Made by a program: the position numbers and the translations under genes | Notes under the pieces: model-generated | Seen by the model: only the letters and a program-made list of their open reading frames with translations | What the model was told of the DNA's origin: nothing | Databases searched by the model: none | Source of the DNA: Tildeniella torsiva UHER 1998/13D | Lineage (GTDB): Bacteria > Cyanobacteriota > Cyanobacteriia > Phormidesmidales > Phormidesmidaceae | Length of the DNA: 64,000 nt | Assembly (NCBI GenBank): GCA_019358835.1 | Contig: JAHHIH010000006.1 | Span: forward strand, 62,001-126,000 | Reading direction: 5' to 3' | Part shown: one piece after another, positions 1 through 8,581 of the stretch | Numbering within the stretch: the stretch's first letter is position 1 | Layout: each line of letters opens with the position of its first letter

Positions 1-1062
1 CACGTAGGCATGCTGGTCGGTAGAGCCTTTGTTGCCATAGACAGCAATGCCCTGGTAGACCAGGTTGCCGTCTAGGTCTTTTTCCTTACCTAGCGATTCC
101 ATCACCAGTTGCTGTAGATAGCGGCTAAACAGCAGCAGGCTGTCTTTGTAAGGCAGCACCACCATATCTTTTTCGCCTTTGCCGTTGCCCGCGTAATACC
201 AGGCCAGAGCGATTAGGGCGGCGGGGTTGCGGCGCAGATCAGGCACGCGGGTGGCCGCATCCATCTCGCGTGCACCGCCAAGAATGGAGCGAATGCTGAT
301 GTTTTGCAGGGCAGCGGGCAGCAGCCCCACCGCCGATAGCTCAGAGGTGCGGCCTCCCACCCAGTCACGCATGGGGAACGTGGCTAGCCAGCCTTCGCTG
401 AGGGCCTGGTTTTCGAGCTTGCTGCCTCGCCCGGTGATGGCGACGGCCTGCTTGGGAAAGTTCAGCCCCCGCTGCTCAAAGCGGGTGCGCACTTCGACCA
501 TGCCGTTGCGGGTTTCGGCGGTGCCCCCCGACTTAGAGGTGACGATCACCAGGGTGGTAGGCAGTTTGTCTTCGAGTCGGGCCAGGATGCGATCGATGCC
601 CTCGGGGTCGGTATTGTCGATGAAGTGAATCGCCAGGGGCGGAAAGTCAGGCCCTAGGGCCTGGGCTACAAACTGCGGCCCCAAAGCCGAGCCACCAATG
701 CCAATGGAGAGGACCTCGGTGAAACGTTCCTGACCAGGGGGATAAATGCCGCCCGTGCGCACCTGGCTGGCAAACTGCTCAATGCTGGTCAACGTGTCGA
801 GAATATCTTGTTTGAGCTCGGGGGTGGGGGCTAGGTCGGCATCGCGCAGCCAATAGTGGCCAACCATGCGGTCTTCATCGGGGTTGGCGATCGCTCCAGC
901 TTCCAGCGCGGCCATATCGGCAAAAGCTTTCGCAAAGCGGGGCTGCATCTCGGCGACAAAGGCATCGTCAAACCCCATGCGGCTGACATCTAGGTAAAAG
1001 CCCAGACCTTCGTGGTAGTAGAGCCAGTCTTTATAGCGTTGCCAAAGGGCGGCTGCGTCCAT
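1..1062 (-). CDS. pgi: Glucose-6-phosphate isomerase, C-terminus cut by window edge
   Basis: Interconverts glucose 6-phosphate and fructose 6-phosphate in the cytosol, linking glycolysis, glycogen turnover and the oxidative pentose phosphate pathway. 354 residues are visible with no stop before the window edge; the family is about 530 long, so roughly the last third lies outside. Family hallmarks are present: a glycine-rich stretch GIGGSALGP at residues 121-129, NTDPEG near 150 and the sugar-phosphate-binding SKSGGTAET near 176-184. The start is the ATG at 1060-1062, preceded by a GAGTGA-type ribosome site. It stands alone; the next gene on the same strand is the cNMP-binding protein 145 bases upstream. 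Confidence 0.95.
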   Translation of the reverse strand, partial: MDAAALWQRYKDWLYYHEGLGFYLDVSRMGFDDAFVAEMQPRFAKAFADMAALEAGAIANPDEDRMVGHYWLRDADLAPTPELKQDILDTLTSIEQFASQVRTGGIYPPGQERFTEVLSIGIGGSALGPQFVAQALGPDFPPLAIHFIDNTDPEGIDRILARLEDKLPTTLVIVTSKSGGTAETRNGMVEVRTRFEQRGLNFPKQAVAITGRGSKLENQALSEGWLATFPMRDWVGGRTSELSAVGLLPAALQNISIRSILGGAREMDAATRVPDLRRNPAALIALAWYYAGNGKGEKDMVVLPYKDSLLLFSRYLQQLVMESLGKEKDLDGNLVYQGIAVYGNKGSTDQHAYV

Positions 1063-1207
1063 CCTGTCACTCCTCGGTCTAAACCGTATTCACTAACGTC
1101 CTGAGGTGCAGTTTAGGATAGGACGGCCACCGCCACCAAAAGGGTGGCTAAACATACAGCTCGGTCTCGACAAGGAACCATGAAGGCGATCGCCCTATCC
1201 ATCCCCC

Positions 1208-1579
1208 CTAAGCTGCTGCCTTGGCCGCCCGCAGCCGGGTCGAGAGGCTGCGAATCACCTCCAGGGCAAACAGCGGTGTCTCTTGCACCAAAAACTTAAA
1301 GTGAGCCTCATCGACCAAAGCTAGGCGGCAGTCGGTCTTCGCCACCGCCGTAGAGGCCCGCACATGGGGAATTTGCACCAGCGCCCCTTCACCAAACACG
1401 TCGCCAGCAGAGATCGTTTCAAACACGCGGCCATTGACCCACAGATCGACCTCTCCTTGAATGACGCCGTACATACAATTGCCTAGGGCACCCACCTCAA
1501 AAATCGTATCCCCAGCCTGAAAGTCTTGATGGCTCGGGGTCGTCATCAACAGCTCAACAACTTGAATCGGTTTCAGCAT
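1208..1579 (-). CDS. Single-domain cyclic-nucleotide-binding (Crp-type sensor) protein
   Basis: A 123-residue protein made almost only of one cNMP-binding beta-roll. The phosphate-binding cassette region is visible as SAGDVFGEGALVQIPHVRAS at about residues 57-76, where FGEGAL matches the FGE-[IL]-AL consensus and the following Arg would contact the phosphate. No helix-turn-helix or membrane segment follows, so it is a free sensor or anchor domain, not a Crp-like transcription factor. It may regulate a partner in trans or may no longer bind a nucleotide. The ATG at 1579 was chosen; a longer reading upstream is not supported. Confidence 0.8.
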   Translation of the reverse strand: MLKPIQVVELLMTTPSHQDFQAGDTIFEVGALGNCMYGVIQGEVDLWVNGRVFETISAGDVFGEGALVQIPHVRASTAVAKTDCRLALVDEAHFKFLVQETPLFALEVIRSLSTRLRAAKAAA

Positions 1580-1833
1580 GGGTTCGCTTCGCTCCTAGGG
1601 GTTGTTCTCAAATCAATGCCTCTGCTCTCGCTCTGGATGGGTTCTACCAGGGCGCAGCGGTTTCCCATGGCTGCCGCAATTCTATAGCCCGGTCGTCTTT
1701 GGGAGGTTAACCGCACTTTAAGTCTCTGTTTTTGCCGTCTCAGGATTCCGAACAGAATAAAGCCTTTGAAACGCTGATATTGTTTTAGTCGCATACCATA
1801 TGGTCTTAAATTAAATATAAGGATTGAGGAGAC
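1580..1833. promoter_or_regulatory. Divergent promoter region between cNMP protein and mscL
   Basis: A 254-base gap between divergent genes. It becomes AT-rich in its last 60 bases and holds a perfect 10-base palindrome ACCATATGGT at 1795-1804, about 30 bases before the mscL start. A GAGGAG ribosome site lies just before the ATG at 1834. The palindrome could be an operator, but nothing proves it. Confidence 0.35.
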
Positions 1834-2268
1834 ATGGCTAACAGACAAACTCGAGATCGGGCGGTGAATTCCGCAGGCGGCTTCGCGAGAGACTTTAAGG
1901 AGTTTCTCATGCGCGGCAATGTCATTGACCTAGCTGTCGCTGTGATCATCGGCGCAGCTTTCAATGCTGTGGTCACCTCGTTTATCGGAGATATCATCAC
2001 TCCTGTTCTGCTAAATCCGGCTTTACAGGCAGCAGGGGTAGAGGATATTGCCAATCTTTCTGCCAACGGCATCAAGTACGGCCTGTTTCTCTCCGCTGTC
2101 ATTAACTTTGTGGTGATTTCGTTTGTGATCTTCTTGATGATCCGCGCCTTTGAAAAATTAAAGCGGAAAGATGAGGCTGAGGCAGCAGCAGAGCCCACCA
2201 TCGAAGAAAAGCTCAATGACACCTTGACCCGGCTCACCAACTATCTCGAAAGCCGCCCTGAGCGATAG
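1834..2268 (+). CDS. mscL: Large-conductance mechanosensitive channel MscL
   Basis: Homopentameric inner-membrane channel that opens under high membrane tension and releases solutes on hypo-osmotic shock. The 144 residues match the family length. The conserved N-terminal amphipathic segment (FKEFLMRGNVIDLAVAVIIG) leads into TM1, about residues 29-52, with its gate glycines and alanines. TM2 is about 82-106. The periplasmic loop is short, and a charged C-terminal helix (KRKDEAEAAAE, then a coiled end) would form the cytoplasmic bundle. The ATG has a good GAGGAG ribosome site. It stands alone, with the DUF2949 gene downstream. Confidence 0.96.
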   Translation: MANRQTRDRAVNSAGGFARDFKEFLMRGNVIDLAVAVIIGAAFNAVVTSFIGDIITPVLLNPALQAAGVEDIANLSANGIKYGLFLSAVINFVVISFVIFLMIRAFEKLKRKDEAEAAAEPTIEEKLNDTLTRLTNYLESRPER

Positions 2269-2294
2269 AGCATGCCCTAAGAGCAGGATTTCTC

Positions 2295-2356
2295 AGGGCA
2301 GAGGCAGTATTCAGCCAGAGCCACTATAGTAAGGGCTAACTACCGGCCTCTGCCCT
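2295..2356. repeat. 11-base inverted repeat around the presumed promoter of the DUF2949 gene
   Basis: The arm agggcagaggc at 2295-2305 pairs perfectly with gcctctgccct at 2346-2356. The 40-base loop contains a -10-like tatagt. The right arm ends eight bases before the ATG at 2364, where no Shine-Dalgarno sequence is visible. It could be an operator, a translation-control stem or a terminator of mscL without a U-tract. Confidence 0.55.
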
Positions 2357-2363
2357 GATTTCT

Positions 2364-2567
2364 ATGCCATCCCAACGTCAAAAGCAGCTCATCGAGTTTC
2401 TTCAAACCGAACTAGCGGTGTCCTCTGAGGCGATCGCGATGGGATTGCGCAAGGCAGGGCAAACCACAAACCTATTACCTATGGCGCTGTGGCAGTATGG
2501 GCTAGTAAGCACCGAACAACTCAGCCAAATCTTTGACTGGCTTGAAGAGTTCGGCCCCGCGATCTGA
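2364..2567 (+). CDS. DUF2949 family small protein
   Basis: A 67-residue soluble protein of the DUF2949 family, recognised from the pattern LIEFLQTELAVSSEAI followed by LLPMALWQYGLVSTEQL and IFDWLEE. The family is essentially cyanobacterial and has no assigned function that I know of. It appears to be two or three short helices with no membrane segment and no cysteines. The start is the ATG at 2364, which has no clear ribosome site and lies directly behind an 11-base inverted repeat. It stands alone between mscL and the convergent ssb gene. Confidence 0.8.
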   Translation: MPSQRQKQLIEFLQTELAVSSEAIAMGLRKAGQTTNLLPMALWQYGLVSTEQLSQIFDWLEEFGPAI

Positions 2568-2647
2568 TCCCTCAATCAATAGTTGAGTATCTGTATCAGT
2601 CTGTACCCAGTGAATGGATATCTACTGTCAAGGGCATGAAGAGCGGG

Positions 2648-3007
2648 CTAAAATTCGTCATCGCTGTGGTTCATCGGCGATTCATTGTCCCGGCGGGATC
2701 CCAGCAAATCCAATTTATCTACCCGTACTACTGGCTTTGAGCGGGCTGCCCCGCTAGAGCGATCTTGCCAATGGTCGAGCTTAAGGGCACCACTTATACC
2801 AATCAAACTGCCTTTACGCACATAGTTGGCCGCTACCTCGGCGTTTTTACCCCAGAGTTCGAGGTTAAACCAGTCGGGTTTGTCGTCTCGGCTTGACCGT
2901 CGGCGCACCGCTAGGGTCAAGTTGCACACCACCGTACCCGATTCAAAATATTTCACCTCTGGGTCAGTGCCCACGCGGCCCACCAGAGTTACCACATTGA
3001 TCGTCAT
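2648..3007 (-). CDS. ssb: Single-stranded DNA-binding protein (cyanobacterial short type)
   Basis: Binds and protects single-stranded DNA in replication and repair. The OB fold begins at the chosen start: TINVVTLVGRVGTDPEVKYFESG, with the typical LVGRVG and NLTLAVRR strands. Length is 119 residues, shorter than E. coli SSB, and the C-terminal tail ends in NHSDDEF, an acidic tip close to the DDxPF partner-binding tail. The ATG at 3007 was preferred over the upstream ATG at 3058, because the extra 17 residues do not resemble the family. It is divergent from mreB. Confidence 0.9.
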   Translation of the reverse strand: MTINVVTLVGRVGTDPEVKYFESGTVVCNLTLAVRRRSSRDDKPDWFNLELWGKNAEVAANYVRKGSLIGISGALKLDHWQDRSSGAARSKPVVRVDKLDLLGSRRDNESPMNHSDDEF

Positions 3008-4370
<1,363 letters not shown>

Positions 4371-4415
4371 GGCAGCCCCAGAGTTGCCCCCAGAGTCGTC
4401 ATCTACCCAGAACTT

Positions 4416-5240
4416 ATGTTTGCCCTACGCCGCTGGTGGACTCGTCATGCCCTCAAAGCGGGAATGGTTACCCTGGCCATTTCCTCCGCTTGGCTTATGC
4501 GGGCCGATGAGGGTGCTGTTATTTACGAAACCTATCACTGGCTGACCCGGCCTCTACAGCCGGGCATGAGCCGAGAGCAGCAGTTTGAGAACAGCTATAT
4601 TCTTGAGCTTCAGCAGCGCATTGTGGAACTGGAAAACCAAAACCGGTCTCTGCAAACCCTTAACGACTACGAAGCTGCTACCCTCCTTGACGGGGTACGG
4701 GCAACAGTAATCGGGCGGGGGGCTGACCACTGGTGGCAGCATGTGATTCTCAACCGGGGCAGCCGTGACAATGTGGCAGCCGGGCACGTGGTTACTGGCC
4801 CTGGCGGCCTGATCGGTCGGGTAGTGGCCGTATCTCCTAGCACATCGCGGGTGTTGTTGATTAGCGACCCCACCAGCCGGGTGGGGGCTAAAGTCAGCCG
4901 CAGTCGCGCCATGGGGGTGGTACGGGGGCAGTCGAACAACCGGGTGGTGATGGAGTTTTTTGAAAAACTGCCCGATGTCAAAGCTGGAGATGTGATCGTT
5001 ACCTCCTCCTACAGCCGCCTTTTTCCCCAGGACATTCCCATTGGGCGCATCGAATCGATCGATTTGACCAAGAGCCCTGCTCCAGAGGCCGTGATTCAGC
5101 TGTCGTCACCGCTGTCTATTTTAGAGTGGGCCATTATTCATCCCTTTGAACCCCAGGAAACGGTGGATTTACCCGTACTGCCAGGGGCGACACCCGAGAA
5201 TGGCGTGATTCCTGAGAGTGGCGACGGGGTTCGGCCATGA
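4416..5240 (+). CDS. mreC: Rod-shape determining protein MreC
   Basis: Bitopic periplasmic scaffold that links MreB to the elongation machinery. One N-terminal membrane anchor (about residues 13-30) is followed by a coiled-coil segment (about 58-90, with LQQRIVELENQNRSLQ) and the two beta-barrel domains of MreC. Typical barrel sequences are visible, such as GPGGLIGRVVAVSPSTSRVLLISDP and AGDVIVTSSYSRLFPQDIPIG. 274 residues is usual. It starts 45 bases after mreB and overlaps mreD by four bases. Confidence 0.93.
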   Translation: MFALRRWWTRHALKAGMVTLAISSAWLMRADEGAVIYETYHWLTRPLQPGMSREQQFENSYILELQQRIVELENQNRSLQTLNDYEAATLLDGVRATVIGRGADHWWQHVILNRGSRDNVAAGHVVTGPGGLIGRVVAVSPSTSRVLLISDPTSRVGAKVSRSRAMGVVRGQSNNRVVMEFFEKLPDVKAGDVIVTSSYSRLFPQDIPIGRIESIDLTKSPAPEAVIQLSSPLSILEWAIIHPFEPQETVDLPVLPGATPENGVIPESGDGVRP

Positions 5241-5809
5241 GCATAGGGGTAAGGGCATCGTCACTGCCCTTATGGCGGCAGCCCTGGATGATCAACAGCC
5301 TGGTCACCGTGGCGTCGGTGCTGGTCTGTATGCTGCTGCTGCCCAGCCGCATACCAGGTATGGAACTGCTGGGGGTAGCCCCCCACTGGCTGCTGATTTG
5401 GGTCGTGGCCTGGAGCATTAAGCGCACCCAGTGGGAGGCCGCCCTGGCTGGGCTAGTGCTGGGCCTGCTACAAGATGCCATGACAGCCCCTACCCCAACC
5501 CACACCCTGAGCCTGATTGTGGCCGGGGTGTTGACGGCACGCCTGCAGAAGCAGCGCTATCTGCAAGAAGACATTGTGTCTGTAGCGCTGATTGTGTTTG
5601 CCATGGCGGTCATTGCAGAAACCGTGCTGGCACTACAGATTAGCTTTGACCAGCTTTTGTCGGCCAACTCGCTTTACCCGCCCCTCGGCAGAATCTGGAT
5701 GTATCACCAGCGTGTAGCGCTGAGTTCCGCTATTTTGAGCAGCCTGTGGGCACCAGCGCTGTACTACCCCCTAAATCGCTGGTGGGATCGCTACGCCGCT
5801 GAGCCATAG
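5237..5809 (+). CDS. mreD: Rod-shape determining protein MreD
   Basis: Integral membrane partner of MreC in the elongasome. The 190 residues hold about five hydrophobic helices, starting near residue 15 (INSLVTVASVLVCMLLLP), and the family pattern VGLLQDAMTAPTPTHTLSL-like loop appears as GLLQDAMTAPTPTHTLSLI. The ATGA overlap with mreC indicates translational coupling. It is slightly longer than E. coli MreD (162), as is common in cyanobacteria. Confidence 0.88.
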   Translation: MSIGVRASSLPLWRQPWMINSLVTVASVLVCMLLLPSRIPGMELLGVAPHWLLIWVVAWSIKRTQWEAALAGLVLGLLQDAMTAPTPTHTLSLIVAGVLTARLQKQRYLQEDIVSVALIVFAMAVIAETVLALQISFDQLLSANSLYPPLGRIWMYHQRVALSSAILSSLWAPALYYPLNRWWDRYAAEP

Positions 5810-5811
5810 AA

Positions 5812-5840
5812 GTGGGTGGGTGGATGGGTAGGTGGGTGAG
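5812..5840 (+). repeat. G-rich simple repeat (GGTGGGT/GGATGGGT)
   Basis: Directly after the mreD stop, a run of imperfect GGGTGGGTGGATGGGTAGGTGGGTG units. It resembles the G-rich arms at 34873-34912 and 51247-51315 and belongs with the short tandem repeats discussed in the findings. Confidence 0.6.
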
Positions 5841-5876
5841 GAATAACCCCATACTTCCTGATGTTTGAACATCCCC

Positions 5877-5912
5877 AAATTGCCCCTATAGCTTTGGCTG
5901 CAGGGGCAATTT
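5877..5912. terminator. Strong hairpin downstream of mreBCD
   Basis: aaattgcccct (5877-5887) pairs perfectly with aggggcaattt (5902-5912) over 11 bases with a 14-base loop. The position after mreD and before the convergent HAD gene fits a bidirectional terminator. The A/T ends of the arms supply short U-runs on both strands. Confidence 0.6.
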
Positions 5913-5968
5913 GGTTCAAGATTCCTAGTTAGGCAGGAACCTGCTATGAGGGAGGTTGCCCAACCTGG

Positions 5969-5988
5969 ATTCCCGCAAAAGCGGGAAT
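5969..5988. repeat. dRS3-like short palindromic repeat (ATTCCC-N8-GGGAAT)
   Basis: attcccgcaaaagcgggaat, flanked by cctgg and gacag. Arms are perfect over eight bases around aaaa. The pattern equals the short dispersed repeat known as dRS3 in Neisseria and the similar TGGATTCCCGC...GCGGGAATGAC repeats of many bacteria. Only one copy is seen here. Confidence 0.6.
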
Positions 5989-6061
5989 GACAGCCTCTAA
6001 TTGACGGGTTCGTAAGGAATCTAGGCTAACTCAGCGTGGATGGAGTTCTGGCTAGAAAGGC

Positions 6062-6796
6062 TTAAGCGCGACCCCCTAGGGTGACTCGCTGCTGGAGTTT
6101 TTGGCAGGCCGTCCACAGGTCGGGTAGCAGGTGGGTGGGGCGAAAGCCCTGGAGGTAGCTGCTGCTGCGAATGCCGCAGGTGACGGCAACTGTCTCTAAG
6201 CCTAGAGCCTGACCGGCCATGATGTCGGCTTCGGTGTCGCCAACCATCCAGCTTTGACGGAGGTCGTAGCCCTGGCGCTGCTGGGTGGCGATCGCCGCTC
6301 GCAGCCGCTCTATTTTATGATTCGCCTGGTTGCTGTAGGCGGCATCTGCCTGGGGCATGCCGTAGAGATCGCTGACGGCCCAGCGGAGATCGTGTTGGTC
6401 TAGAAAATCCATCACTTGATCGGGGGGACGAAGGGTGACGATCACCACGCGCACCCCACACTGGTGCAGCAGATCGAGGGCTTGCCTAGCCTGGGGCTGC
6501 ACCTGGTCGCGATCGAGCAGGGCGGCGTGGTTAACGATGCGACTGACCTGCGCCAAGAAGGCATCAATGGTTGCCCCTTCTAGCCCAGACCAGTGGGCAA
6601 TCTGCCGGTCGGGCACCCGGTTTTGCTTAAAAGTCCAAAACTGTGACTTTGATAGATGGCGAATGGCGACTGGATTCCCCTCGGCCTGGGCATTAGCCTG
6701 CGCCCATTCCAGCCCCTGGCGATACGTGGCGTAATAACGCTCAGACACATCGGCAATGGGGCCGTCAAAATCGCAAAAAACAGTGATCGCAGACAT
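6062..6796 (-). CDS. HAD-superfamily phosphatase (phosphoglycolate phosphatase-like)
   Basis: Hydrolase with the HAD core: motif I FCDFDGP at about residues 6-12 (nucleophile Asp and the second Asp two residues later), motif II in VVIVTLRPP, and motif III/IV as SWMVGDTEADIMAGQALG near 185-202. The large helical cap between motifs I and II makes it a C1-cap HAD-IA member, like phosphoglycolate phosphatase or similar sugar-phosphate phosphatases; the substrate cannot be read. Length is 244 residues from the ATG at 6796. The ATG at 6832 would add 12 unrelated residues. It is divergent from the glycosyltransferase cluster. Confidence 0.85.
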   Translation of the reverse strand: MSAITVFCDFDGPIADVSERYYATYRQGLEWAQANAQAEGNPVAIRHLSKSQFWTFKQNRVPDRQIAHWSGLEGATIDAFLAQVSRIVNHAALLDRDQVQPQARQALDLLHQCGVRVVIVTLRPPDQVMDFLDQHDLRWAVSDLYGMPQADAAYSNQANHKIERLRAAIATQQRQGYDLRQSWMVGDTEADIMAGQALGLETVAVTCGIRSSSYLQGFRPTHLLPDLWTACQKLQQRVTLGGRA

Positions 6797-7154
6797 AGGC
6801 TCTAGAAACTCCTCACCGCTGGCGGTGAACATGCATTAAACGCAATCCGACATAAGTTTTATTAATATTTTCTTTACAAAAATCAAAGCATGTTTACTTT
6901 AGCAACCCAAATCCAAAATGACCACTGCACTAACTCGGGACTGTAGCCTTCTCGTTCATGAGAAGGGTCTCATGGAACCTTCACCGGGGCTTTAAACAGA
7001 GGCTTCATGCTGAGAGTAGAGATGCCAGCTTTAAAAAGCCAAATATAGCCATAAATAGGAATTATATGGCTTTTTTGGAACATTGTTCGCCATTATCTGG
7101 TCACTAAGCTCAGTTTAAGGCCGATGACTAGCTTTACCATTTGAGGAGGTTGTT
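6797..7154. other. 358-base intergenic region with structured leader before the glycan cluster
   Basis: No gene is seen. It is AT-rich near the HAD start (6835-6900), then carries several hairpins on the plus strand: ccttctc/gagaagg (6947-6966), the overlapping catgag/ctcatg (6957-6974), and a hairpin followed by a T-run at 7033-7076. A very good GAGGAGGT ribosome site at 7143-7150 precedes the first glycosyltransferase. Confidence 0.45.
7033..7076 (+). terminator. Terminator-like hairpin in the leader of the glycan cluster
   Basis: aaaaagcca (7033-7041) pairs with tggcttttt (7067-7075), closing on a run of six T. It lies 80 bases before the TTG start and there is no plus-strand gene upstream, so it would end a short leader transcript: an attenuator, or the 3' end of a small RNA beginning in 6900-6950. 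No known riboswitch was recognised. Confidence 0.4.
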
Positions 7155-8507
7155 TTGCGCTCACCCCACCGTCTTCATAAGCCTATGACAACCTTGGTGT
7201 CAGCGTCGCCGACTCCCGCGATTGCCTTGGGCACGGTTGCGCCGAACGCGAAGCCTTCCCCAGCACCACCCGCTACGGCTCGGGGGTCGCGATCGCGTAT
7301 CGTCCTCTATTCCCACGACACTATGGGGCTGGGCCACAAGCGCCGGAATCTGCTGATTGCCCAGGCGCTGGGCAGTGCTGGCCTAGAGGTCGATATTTTG
7401 CTGATTAGCGGCATGGGCGACGCCAATGCCCTGCCGGTGCCGGAGGGCATTGATACGCTGACGCTCCCCGCGTTGTACAAAAACGCCGATGGGCAGTACG
7501 CGGCGCGGCGGCTCAGCCTAGAGCTTCAGGAGATTGTGCAGCTGCGATCGCAGCTCATTCTCGCCGCCGTCAAACACTTTCGGCCCGACGTGCTGATTGT
7601 CGATAATGTCCCCCGAGGGGCCGTGCGAGAACTGGACGCCACGCTGGAGTACTTGCGTCGTCGCTCGACCCGCTGCATCTTGGGCCTGCGGGACGTGCTC
7701 GACACCCCCGCCACCGTGCGCCGCGACTGGAAACGGGCTGAGAATATCACCGCCATCCGCCACTACTACGACACCGTGTGGATCTACGGCGACCCAGCTA
7801 TTTATGACCCGCGCCGCGAGTACCGCTTCCCCGCCGATATTGCGGAGAAGATGCGCCCTCTGGGCTACCTCGACTCGCGCGATCGGGCCAGGCACGTGAA
7901 TACTGCCGCCCGCGCCCAAATTCAGCAGCTGGGGCTGCCCAGCGTTGACCCAGCTGACCCCAAGCACAACGGCGAGCTAGTGCTATGTCAGGTCGGTGGT
8001 GGCCAAGACGGCGCAGCTCTGGCTGAGGCCTTTGCCCAGGCTACTTTTCCTGCGGACACCCTAGGCGTTTTGCTGACCGGCCCCTTTATGCCAGCGGAAG
8101 CTCAGCGGCGGCTACGGTTGCTAGCGCAGACTAACCCTCGCCTGCGCCTGGTCAACTACCTGGCTGAACCCACGCTGCTGCTAGAGCGCGCCAGCCGGGT
8201 GGTGGCCATGGGGGGCTACAACACTACTTGTGAAATTCTGGCCTATCAAAAACCTGCCCTGGTGGTGCCCCGCATTAGCCCCCGTCAAGAGCAGTGGATT
8301 CGGGCCGATCGCCTGAGCCGCAAAGGTCTGATCGATATGCTGCACCCCACCCAGCTCAGCCCTGAAAGTCTGACCCACTGGCTGCACCAGCCTATTGCCG
8401 TCCCCGCTGAGCGCCCTGCGATTAATCTCAACGGCCTCGGCAACCTGGTGGCTGACCTGAAGCGGCTCTTGGTCAAGACTGCCATGCCTACGCTTCAGGC
8501 CTCGTAA
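7155..8507 (+). CDS. MurG/GT28-like GT-B glycosyltransferase
   Basis: 450-residue soluble glycosyltransferase. The N-terminal Rossmann domain starts at RIVLYSHDTMGLGHKRRNLL (about 49-68), with the glycine-rich acceptor loop of GT28 enzymes. The C-terminal domain carries VGGGQDG (about 280), LTGPFMP and MGGYNTTCEIL near 353, which correspond to the GT28 nucleotide-sugar-binding loops. It is not MurG itself, because the MurG motifs differ and the neighbours are not mur genes. The TTG at 7155 sits four bases after GAGGAGGT; the ATG at 7185 is the alternative. First gene of the cluster. Confidence 0.8.
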   Translation: MRSPHRLHKPMTTLVSASPTPAIALGTVAPNAKPSPAPPATARGSRSRIVLYSHDTMGLGHKRRNLLIAQALGSAGLEVDILLISGMGDANALPVPEGIDTLTLPALYKNADGQYAARRLSLELQEIVQLRSQLILAAVKHFRPDVLIVDNVPRGAVRELDATLEYLRRRSTRCILGLRDVLDTPATVRRDWKRAENITAIRHYYDTVWIYGDPAIYDPRREYRFPADIAEKMRPLGYLDSRDRARHVNTAARAQIQQLGLPSVDPADPKHNGELVLCQVGGGQDGAALAEAFAQATFPADTLGVLLTGPFMPAEAQRRLRLLAQTNPRLRLVNYLAEPTLLLERASRVVAMGGYNTTCEILAYQKPALVVPRISPRQEQWIRADRLSRKGLIDMLHPTQLSPESLTHWLHQPIAVPAERPAINLNGLGNLVADLKRLLVKTAMPTLQAS

Positions 8508-8581
8508 TTCTGGCCTCAGGGTTCTGTTCTCAGGCCCGCTGCGATCGCCCTCAATCTCGCCTATCCTCACGCTTACGCCCC

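Noticed and set aside
6900-7020. Possible glutamine or TPP riboswitch before the glycan cluster
   Set aside because: Only fragments such as CTGAGA and CGTTCA match; the conserved core elements are missing.
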